Notes under the pieces: generated by a model
What the model saw: the letters and a program-made list of their open reading frames with translations, nothing else
Database searches by the model: none
Told to the model about the DNA's origin: nothing
Assembly: GCA_949505625.1 (NCBI GenBank)
Contig: CATBQD010000002.1
Span: 93,650-157,649, forward strand
DNA: 64,000 nucleotides
Origin: an uncultured Bacilli bacterium
Lineage (GTDB): Bacteria > Bacillota_I > Bacilli_A > RF39 > UBA660
Direction of reading: 5' to 3'
Made by a program: the position numbers and the translations under genes
Shown here: positions 1-7,609 of the stretch, piece after piece
How the letters are laid out: every line of letters starts with the position of its first letter
How positions within the stretch are numbered: position 1 is the first letter of the stretch

Positions 1-1
1 T

Positions 2-1477
2 TTTTGTGCAAAAGAATTACAGACTTCTTTTCCAGAACAAGCAATTTATTTTTATATAAAAAAACTGTTTCCAGATGCTATAAATGGCGATCGTCATTTG
101 AAAATGGAATTAGATATTTTTATTCCATCAAAAAAAATTGCTATTGAGTATGATGGTTCGTTTTGGCATAAAAATTTAAAAAGTGATGAAAGAAAAAACA
201 AACTTTGTAGAGAAAATAAGATTCTTCTCTTTAGAGTAAAAGAAAATATAAAAGAAGAAAGTGTGGAAAATGATTATTTAAGAATTATTCCATGTGCATA
301 TTCTGATGCTGGAATAAAATCTGCCATAGAACTTATAACAAAATACTTAAAGAAGAATATAGATGTTAATTTAGATAGAGATCGTGTTTTAATATATGAA
401 TCTTTTATAAACAATCAAAAAGATCAATCTTTAATGGTGCTTAACCCTAGTATTACAAAGGAATGGAATAATGAAAAGAATGGTGATTTAAAACCAGATA
501 TGGTTACAGCAAATAGCGCTAAAAAAGTCTGGTGGAAATGTAAAAAAGGACATGAATGGCAAGCAATAATAAGAAGTCGAAATAATGGAAGTGGTTGTCC
601 TTTTTGTGCAAATCAACAAGTTCTTAAAGGTTATAACGATCTTGTAACAGTTAATCCAGAATTAGCAAAAGAATGGAATTATGAAAAAAATTGTGATCTA
701 AAACCAGATATGATTATGCCAAATAGTGAAAAAAAAGTTTGGTGGAAATGTAATAAAGGACACGAATGGCAAACAATGGTAAAAAATCGTAATAATGGAT
801 CAGGATGTTTAATTTGTGCAAATCAACAAGTTCTTAAAGGTTATAATGATCTTGTAACAGTTAATCCAGAATTAGCAAAAGAATGGAATAATGAAAAAAA
901 TGGTGATTTAAAACCAGATATGATTATGTCAAATAGCAGAAAAAAAGTTTGGTGGAAATGTAAAAAAGAACATGAATGGCAAACAAGTATAACTAATAGA
1001 ACTCGTGGAACTGGATGTCCATATTGTTCAGGAAGGAAAACCATTGTTGGCTATAATGATCTTGCAACAGTTAATCCAGAATTAGCAAAAGAATGGAATA
1101 ATGAAAAAAATGGTGATTTAAAACCAAATATGATTATGCCAAATAGTAGTAAAAAAGTTTGGTGGAAGTGTAATAAAGGACACGAATGGCAAACGAGTAT
1201 ATCTAATAGAACACGTGGAACTGGATGCCCTATTTGTGTAAATAAACAAGTGCTTAAAGGTTATAATGATCTTGCTACTATTAACCCAAAACTTGCAAAA
1301 GAATGGAATAATGAAAAGAATGGTGATTTAAAACCAAATATGATTACTCCAAATAGTAATAAAAAAGTTTGGTGGAAATGTTCAAAATGTGGACATGAAT
1401 GGAAAGCAATTATTGCTAATAGAAATAAAGGCAGAGGATGTCCCAAATGCCATTATACTACATTAAAAATAAGTTAA
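2..1477 (+). CDS. Zinc-ribbon repeat protein with Vsr/DUF559-like endonuclease-type segment (5'-truncated by window edge)
   Basis: Frame is open from base 2 (FCAKELQTSFPEQAIYFYIKKLFPDAINGDRHLKMELDIFIPSKKIAIEYDGSFWH...), so the listed TTG start at 98 is not the true start. Five tandem ~70-aa units of the type NPELAKEWNxEKNGDLKPDMI...KKVWWKCxKGHEWQ..GxGCPxC. Confidence 0.8.
   Translation, partial: FCAKELQTSFPEQAIYFYIKKLFPDAINGDRHLKMELDIFIPSKKIAIEYDGSFWHKNLKSDERKNKLCRENKILLFRVKENIKEESVENDYLRIIPCAYSDAGIKSAIELITKYLKKNIDVNLDRDRVLIYESFINNQKDQSLMVLNPSITKEWNNEKNGDLKPDMVTANSAKKVWWKCKKGHEWQAIIRSRNNGSGCPFCANQQVLKGYNDLVTVNPELAKEWNYEKNCDLKPDMIMPNSEKKVWWKCNKGHEWQTMVKNRNNGSGCLICANQQVLKGYNDLVTVNPELAKEWNNEKNGDLKPDMIMSNSRKKVWWKCKKEHEWQTSITNRTRGTGCPYCSGRKTIVGYNDLATVNPELAKEWNNEKNGDLKPNMIMPNSSKKVWWKCNKGHEWQTSISNRTRGTGCPICVNKQVLKGYNDLATINPKLAKEWNNEKNGDLKPNMITPNSNKKVWWKCSKCGHEWKAIIANRNKGRGCPKCHYTTLKIS
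434..1450 (+). repeat. Five coding tandem repeats, ~210 bp period (zinc-ribbon module)
   Basis: ggttataacgat/ggttataatgat/ggctataatgat recur at 629, 839, 1049 and 1259, exactly 210 bp apart; a more diverged unit starts near 434. Confidence 0.9.
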
Positions 1478-1513
1478 CAGTTATAGTTTAAAATGTTATA
1501 ATTTAATTGGCAG

Positions 1514-2206
1514 GTGATAATTTTGAAAATATATAATGAAGCTCAAATGAATACTGACGCTTTAAATAGGTTACAACAAATTTTAGTAACCCTTGAAAAA
1601 TTTATTATAGATCTTAATTTAGATGGATTTAAAGGCATTAAAATTATTTCGGATTCGCTATTACATTCAAATTCTGATGGACACATGGAGAATAAAACTA
1701 TATTTTTACCAAAAAACAAAATACAAAAATACATATATGATGGCGAAAATGATTTGATAAAATCTACACTATATCACGAATTATGTCACATTGATTTAGA
1801 AAATAAATTACCTAAATTGCATTCGTTACACGAAAAAAGTGTAAATATTGAAGATGATATAACTTGTTTTACTATAATGATTTATATAGAGTATCTTGCA
1901 CATTTAAAAAGTTCAAATATAGAAACTTTGGCAAATCAATTAAAATTTTATAACTCAATAAATGAATATAATTGGAATTTTGATGATGAAGTAGATAAAG
2001 TATATTTTATAAAGTATGTTCCTTATATAATTGGAAGAGATGTAAATAATAAATATCTTTCTTCAATCTATAATAAAGAATTAAAAAAACGTATTGAAGA
2101 AATAAAAAAAGAATTTGAAAAATTGTCTACTACAAAACTAATTGATGATTATAGCATATTATATGACTTAGAAAAAATCGTGAAAAAATATATAACTAAT
2201 GATTAA
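1514..2206 (+). CDS. Putative zinc metallopeptidase-like protein (HExxH)
   Basis: YHELCHIDLENK contains an HExxH motif; GTG at 1514 or TTG at 1523 as start after aggtg. Confidence 0.5.
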   Translation: MIILKIYNEAQMNTDALNRLQQILVTLEKFIIDLNLDGFKGIKIISDSLLHSNSDGHMENKTIFLPKNKIQKYIYDGENDLIKSTLYHELCHIDLENKLPKLHSLHEKSVNIEDDITCFTIMIYIEYLAHLKSSNIETLANQLKFYNSINEYNWNFDDEVDKVYFIKYVPYIIGRDVNNKYLSSIYNKELKKRIEEIKKEFEKLSTTKLIDDYSILYDLEKIVKKYITND

Positions 2207-2326
2207 AACAAAAAAAGAAATGAGCAGTATTTTTACTTTTAATTGAGAGTAAAATATATACTTAAATGAATTTTTAAATATCCTATTCCATAAATACTAA
2301 AAATGTGGTATATTATTAGTAGTAAC

Positions 2327-2454
2327 GGAGGATATTAGTTATTGAAGAAAAAGTTGTAGATAACTACGACACTCGCTCCATTGACGAATCTGTTCGAACT
2401 TTTCGGACATTGATATATAAAAAGCTAATTGAATAATTGGCATTTTTTTATATC
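2327..2454 (+). other. Candidate structured RNA or non-ATG small ORF ending in a terminator-like hairpin
   Basis: GGAGG at 2327; hairpins 2353-2370 (GTTGTAG/CTACGAC, one GU) and 2391-2409 (TGTTCGAA/TTCGGACA); AT-rich hairpin 2411-2454. An open frame also reads IEEKVVDNYDTRSIDESVRTFRTLIYKKLIE*. Confidence 0.4.
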
Positions 2455-2536
2455 AACATAGGTATTTTAGTATTTATGTTAGTAATATAGGGTGAGTTAT
2501 ATATTTTGAATATATAAAGCATTTTAAGGAGAATAT

Positions 2537-3538
2537 ATGAAAAGTAAAGAAATTTATAAACAATATAGAAAAAGCTGTTTTCTTAATATGGATTTTAAAC
2601 ATTTAATATTTTCTTCTATGGTAAATTGTGCTTATTTTCCATTTAAAATATATGAAAAAGAATTACCGTTTTCTAAAGAAAGAAGTTTATTAACAAAATA
2701 TATTTATGCTTATTTTCGTATATTAGATGATATGATAGATGACGAAACTGTGGAAAGTATTTTTTATGGTGATTTTGAAAATATAAAAAGACAAAAAGAG
2801 GAATATTTGCTTAAAAAAATAGAGTTTATAAAACGAAAAAGTAGTCCAAATGATAATTTAGATATACTAATGAATGATATCTTAGCTTTTGCAGATAAAA
2901 TTGGAGTAAATATTGAAAAGGAATGCATCTCAGTCATTAAAAGTTTATTATTTGATGTTAAAAGAACGAGCGATATAAAAAACGGTCAAATTATTTTAAG
3001 CGCTAGAAATGAAATTTTAAGATATTATTATGATTGTTATATGGCATGTCATAAAATCGGAGTAATTGTTACAAGTGCTGAAGAATATGACGAGATATTG
3101 TTACAAAATTTAGGATATGTTAGAAGAAATTATTTTATTTTAAGAGATTTCTTTGAAGATATTAATAGAGGATTAATAAATATTCCTATAGAAGATGTAA
3201 ATAATCTTGGCATTTCAGATGAAATGTTTATTTCATTAGCAAATTTAAATGAACATTTAATAATTGAACTCAAAAGAAAAGGATTTAATCATCCTTCTTT
3301 ACAACAATACATAAATCCACAAATAGAAATGTGGTTAAATGAATTATTAGAAAAGTCGATACGCTTATTAAATGATTATCAAAATAGTGCTAGGATTAAA
3401 ACATATATTGATTTGGTTTGTGAAGTACTATTTTATAAAAAAAGTTTATCAGATGTTATGGTTAAATTAATGTTAGAGGATACAACATCATGTTATTTGC
3501 GAAAATTAAAATTACACAGAATAAAAAATAAATTATAA
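2537..3538 (+). CDS. Squalene/phytoene synthase-like (trans-isoprenyl diphosphate synthase, head-to-head type) protein
   Basis: RILDDMIDDE acidic motif and NYFILRDFFEDINRGLINIPIEDVNNLGIS, resembling the SQS/PSY second motif (LRD..ED...G...P.edl...g). Confidence 0.6.
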   Translation: MKSKEIYKQYRKSCFLNMDFKHLIFSSMVNCAYFPFKIYEKELPFSKERSLLTKYIYAYFRILDDMIDDETVESIFYGDFENIKRQKEEYLLKKIEFIKRKSSPNDNLDILMNDILAFADKIGVNIEKECISVIKSLLFDVKRTSDIKNGQIILSARNEILRYYYDCYMACHKIGVIVTSAEEYDEILLQNLGYVRRNYFILRDFFEDINRGLINIPIEDVNNLGISDEMFISLANLNEHLIIELKRKGFNHPSLQQYINPQIEMWLNELLEKSIRLLNDYQNSARIKTYIDLVCEVLFYKKSLSDVMVKLMLEDTTSCYLRKLKLHRIKNKL

Positions 3539-3577
3539 GTTGTAGATATCTATGTTATTCGTTACAAACCAAAGTTT

Positions 3578-3606
3578 AATCGAACTAAGAAGTTCGATTT
3601 TTTAAT
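3578..3606 (+). terminator. Rho-independent terminator
   Basis: AATCGAACT aaga AGTTCGATT followed by T-run. Confidence 0.75.
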
Positions 3607-3688
3607 GGTTAAAAGCACTTTATTCATTTATCTTGCTTTTTTTAGAATTTTAGTGTAGGATAACAACTACATTAAAGGGGGCTGTTAT

Positions 3689-5245
3689 ATGACTTTTTGT
3701 CAAGATATATATGATATGCTATGTAGAAGACATCCTGGGAGTAAAATTTATGTAATTGGGGATCATCATTTTTTTCATAAGAATATTATTGAGTATACAC
3801 GAAGCGAATTTGATAATATAGAAGCAATGAATGAACATATTATAAATGCTCATAACGAAGTAGTAGGGAAAGATGATATTGTAATATTTTTAGGAGATTT
3901 TTGTTTTAAAAATTCTATGATAGGTCCATTTTGTGCTAGTATGAATGGTCATAAATATTTGATATTAGGGAATCATGATTTAGGAAGTTTAGAAAAAAGA
4001 TATCATTCTTTAGGGTTTGAAGGAGTTTATACCACTCCTATTAAAATTAATAATGGATTTTTGTCTCATGAACCATTGATTAAAGGTGAAAAGAATGATT
4101 TAACATTTCAAGGAATATTAAGTGAGTTTGTTAATTATGATGGTGGAGTTAATTATCATGGTCATATTCACGAAAATTGTGGTAATATCTCTGCTGCATA
4201 TATAAATGTGACATGTGAGGCACAAGCATATAAACCAATATTGATTGGAGAAACTCCTAATATAAAAACCACTAATGGAACATCCTTATTCATCAATACT
4301 GGCGAATTTGAAAAGGCTTGTGGCATGATTCATAAATCATTTTGTTTTGATGGAAAATTACTTTTGGATGATTATATTTATTCAATGATGCTTGAGAGTT
4401 TAACTTCTTATTATAATCAAAGTTTTGTTCAAGGTTCTTTTGGATTATGTAAAAAATATGGTTATATATCTTCATTTTCTGATCTAGATATATCCTGTTT
4501 TTATGATCCTTCTAAAAGTAAAAATAAAAATTTTGGCATGTTAAAAACGATTTCGGATGAAATGTATGAACATTTGAAAAATATAGATGGAATCAATTTA
4601 GAGTTTTTTAAAAGGTTTTCGAATTTAAGAATTTTTAGTGCTTCACTGGCTAGAGATAATGCTACTTTTTCTAAATGTTATTCAGATATGAATTTAATAC
4701 TTTTAGATTGTTATAGAAGTTCCGATTTTCTAGATTTGTGTGGTGGAACTTTAATTGAAAAATTTCTTTCTAAAATTGATTCTTCAATGTTAACAGATTT
4801 TTGTTTTCCGCGATTTCATGTACAGACATTAAAACCTGTTGGTGATATTTCTAATTTAATTCTTCAAATGCTGTTTCAAGAAGAAAATGCTTCAAAAAAA
4901 GCATTGGCTTTAAAAAAATTGCACTATGTTTATAAACATGCTATAAAAGATGAAGTATTAGAGAACTTTTTAGATACTTTTATAAGATTCTTTTTACGAA
5001 ATGTCACTCTTTTAGCATCTTGGGGAAGGACTGGAGAAGTAGATTATATCAGAGAACAATTTTCAAATTTACATTCTTTAATAGAACATTATATTAGAAC
5101 GATCCCAGAACCTTTAATAGGACAAATATATGATGTACTTACAAATCCTAATTCTTTATTTTTAGAAGTATATGAAGAACTTATTAGTACTCCTTTAGAA
5201 CAGACTTTTGATAGCTGTACAAAAATAATGAGAAAATTAAAATAG
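3689..5245 (+). CDS. Metallophosphoesterase fused to nucleotidyltransferase-like domain
   Basis: N-term calcineurin-like motifs IGDHHFFHKN, LGDFCF, LGNHD, YHGHIHE; middle GSFGLCKKYGYISSFSDLDI resembles the NT signature GSx(n)SDxD; helical C-terminus. Confidence 0.65.
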   Translation: MTFCQDIYDMLCRRHPGSKIYVIGDHHFFHKNIIEYTRSEFDNIEAMNEHIINAHNEVVGKDDIVIFLGDFCFKNSMIGPFCASMNGHKYLILGNHDLGSLEKRYHSLGFEGVYTTPIKINNGFLSHEPLIKGEKNDLTFQGILSEFVNYDGGVNYHGHIHENCGNISAAYINVTCEAQAYKPILIGETPNIKTTNGTSLFINTGEFEKACGMIHKSFCFDGKLLLDDYIYSMMLESLTSYYNQSFVQGSFGLCKKYGYISSFSDLDISCFYDPSKSKNKNFGMLKTISDEMYEHLKNIDGINLEFFKRFSNLRIFSASLARDNATFSKCYSDMNLILLDCYRSSDFLDLCGGTLIEKFLSKIDSSMLTDFCFPRFHVQTLKPVGDISNLILQMLFQEENASKKALALKKLHYVYKHAIKDEVLENFLDTFIRFFLRNVTLLASWGRTGEVDYIREQFSNLHSLIEHYIRTIPEPLIGQIYDVLTNPNSLFLEVYEELISTPLEQTFDSCTKIMRKLK

Positions 5246-5248
5246 CCA

Positions 5249-5308
5249 AAAACTGTAAAGTAGAAATGTTTCAATAACTTATTTAGCATTATACTTACAG
5301 TTTTTTTA
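5249..5308. terminator. Bidirectional terminator between convergent genes
   Basis: AAAAACTGTAAAGTA ... TACTTACAGTTTTTTT. Confidence 0.6.
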
Positions 5309-5361
5309 TAAGAAAAAAGAAGATAATAAATATCTAATATTTTTTTTTGTTAATAAGTGTA

Positions 5362-6129
5362 CTATTTTGAATAGGTTAGCTTTTTTCCTTCTATAGCAAT
5401 TTCTGTATTTGGAAAAACATTTTGTGCTTCTTTTAAATATGCTTCTTTATTTTCTTCTGGCCAAAAATGAGTGAGAAGTAATTGTTTTGCATGTGCTAAT
5501 TCGGCAATTTTAGCAGCTCTAGAAGCTGTCATATGGGTTGTACTATTAGAGTTATGAGTTTTTAAAAATGAGCTTTCACAAATAAGTAAGTCAGAATTCT
5601 GTGCAAATTTTATAATACCTTCTATATTGTTTGTTCCAATATCTGATGTATATACTAGTTTAAATTTCTGACTTTGCAATTTTATCATATAAGATTCAAT
5701 TGTATGAGAATGGTTATCTTCAAAGCTTATCATAAAATCACCAATTTGATAGGTTTGCATGTTATGAATTGAATGATAATCGGCAAAACTTTCTTCATTT
5801 GCGAGAATAGCAGCTCTATTAAATCTAAAATCATGATCTGGCATATAAATTTGGATTTTTTGATCTAATTGCCCTAAGTTATGATGACAGAAAGATGCAT
5901 ATTGTAATGCACCAATATCACCAATATGGTCATTATGGAAATGAGTAAGAAAGATATGCAAATTATTTAAATCATTTGGAAGATGGAGAAATCTTACAAT
6001 TCCGTTTCCACAGTCTAATAATATTTTATAATCTTGAAACTTTATTAAAAAGCCTGGACAGTTCATATTTTTTTTAGGATAGGGTGAAATAGTACCTAAT
6101 GGTATGATTGTAATTTTCATTCTGATCAA
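5362..6129 (-). CDS. MBL-fold metallo-hydrolase (RNase Z-like)
   Basis: FLTHFHNDHIGDIGAL (HxHxDH) motif; YTSDIG. Confidence 0.85.
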   Translation of the reverse strand: MIRMKITIIPLGTISPYPKKNMNCPGFLIKFQDYKILLDCGNGIVRFLHLPNDLNNLHIFLTHFHNDHIGDIGALQYASFCHHNLGQLDQKIQIYMPDHDFRFNRAAILANEESFADYHSIHNMQTYQIGDFMISFEDNHSHTIESYMIKLQSQKFKLVYTSDIGTNNIEGIIKFAQNSDLLICESSFLKTHNSNSTTHMTASRAAKIAELAHAKQLLLTHFWPEENKEAYLKEAQNVFPNTEIAIEGKKLTYSK

Positions 6130-6239
6130 ACTCCTTTTAATAAATTTATTATATATTTAATTTTTCTTTTTGAAAAATATTTTTTTGTTATATATAATAT
6201 AATCATATATTATAAAAGTCTATGGTTCTACTCATAGAC

Positions 6240-7310
6240 TTAACTAACTTTTTCTAAAAGTGTAATAGGGCAATACCCATCTTTGAATGCAATTCCAATA
6301 TGATTGAGAGACTTAAAAATCATATCATCACTTTCATTGTAATTGGAAAAATAATTTTCTTCTGTAACGGTTTCATAGAAAATCTTATTTAGTCTTTTAT
6401 GATCAGAATGGCTTTGTTCATAACCATAGTCAATATCTAAAAAGTATTTTTGTATTTCTTCATTATTGATATCAATACGATAAATATCTTTTGCTTTTAG
6501 AACTTGTTCCATTTTAGGACCTAATTCTTTATATGGTAGGTATTTAAAAAAATAAATATAGTTTGTTCCAAATGGACCACGAAACAAAGTTAAAGCATCT
6601 AGGATATCTTCTCTTGTTAAACTGTTTTTATCTCTATTTAAATATTTTTTATTCCAACCATTTACAATTCTTTCTTTATATTTTATTACAGATTGATCAA
6701 ATAGTTTATATAATTTATGGTCATACATATATTGTAAACTAAGTAAGCCTTTATTTGTATCAGCATCTTTATTGACTAAATGATAAAAATAAAGAGGTTC
6801 ATTTAATCTGATAATTTTTCCTTTTTCAGCAAATTTATAGTATTCATCACAAGAAATATGGAAAGGTGGCTTTTCATATTCGTAAACAATGGTAGGAACA
6901 TTTTTATTTTGAACAAATTTTTGTTTTACGTCAAGTAATAGTTCTTTTAATGTATTATATTCATGAATACCAGAGTATTCTCCCCATGAGTGTTCAAACC
7001 AATAGACTTTTCCATTTTTTTCATAAGTTAAAAAAGTATGGCTTGGTAATCCATCATTTTCATAAGTGCAAATAAAAAAGGTTCTTACATTTTTATTCTC
7101 TCGTTCGAATAAAAAGCGTTCCAATTCTACTTGATCCCAACAAACACCACATTTTTTTTCAAGCAGTTCATTTGGAGATAATAAGTAATAAAAATCATAG
7201 AATTCTTCATCCCATTTTTTAGGATTTGTTTTTATAATATTATTGTTATCTTGATCTAAGAAACCATATTCAATAGAATTCATAGTTTCCATAATTTTGT
7301 TTTCTAACAT
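6240..7310 (-). CDS. Transglutaminase-like fold protein with additional C-terminal domain
   Basis: KKCGVCWDQVELERFLF...SHTFLTYEKNGKVYWFEHSW: Cys/His/Asp-like arrangement; second half RGPFGTNYIYFFKYLPYKELGP. Confidence 0.5.
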   Translation of the reverse strand: MLENKIMETMNSIEYGFLDQDNNNIIKTNPKKWDEEFYDFYYLLSPNELLEKKCGVCWDQVELERFLFERENKNVRTFFICTYENDGLPSHTFLTYEKNGKVYWFEHSWGEYSGIHEYNTLKELLLDVKQKFVQNKNVPTIVYEYEKPPFHISCDEYYKFAEKGKIIRLNEPLYFYHLVNKDADTNKGLLSLQYMYDHKLYKLFDQSVIKYKERIVNGWNKKYLNRDKNSLTREDILDALTLFRGPFGTNYIYFFKYLPYKELGPKMEQVLKAKDIYRIDINNEEIQKYFLDIDYGYEQSHSDHKRLNKIFYETVTEENYFSNYNESDDMIFKSLNHIGIAFKDGYCPITLLEKVS

Positions 7311-7609
7311 GATACCTCCTATAAAATAAATTTTATTTTTTTCATTGCTGTTATTAGATGTAATTTTTCTATTTCTTTCTTATATTTTCTCTTCCAAATT
7401 TATTATATCGAAGAAAAAGAGGAAAGTAAAATAAATTTTTTTATTATGTCAAATAATAATTTTATTGTCTTACTATTAACTTGATAGAAATGTAACAGAA
7501 ACTATGTTTGTTATCTATGTGTCAAACAATCAAAAAAAAAGCAAAAATATTGAGAATTTGAGCATAATAAGCTATAATGATAGAGTGCGAAGAGAAAGGA
7601 TATGATGAT

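Noticed and set aside
841-1446. Minus-strand ORFs 841-1044 and 1261-1446 with similar sequences
   Set aside because: They are the antisense of the 210-bp coding repeats on the + strand; similarity is a shadow of the repeat.
434-1450. Regular 210-bp repeats as CRISPR or satellite
   Set aside because: Repeats are in-frame coding units with conserved Cys/Trp residues and no spacer-repeat structure.
2537-5245. Terpene biosynthetic gene cluster
   Set aside because: Only one SQS/PSY-like gene; neighbours are a phosphoesterase-NTase fusion and an HExxH protein, no tailoring enzymes.
7577-7609. ATG at 7577 as LCP gene start
   Set aside because: Coincides with the TATAAT -10 box; ATG at 7610 has an appropriate upstream AG-rich RBS.
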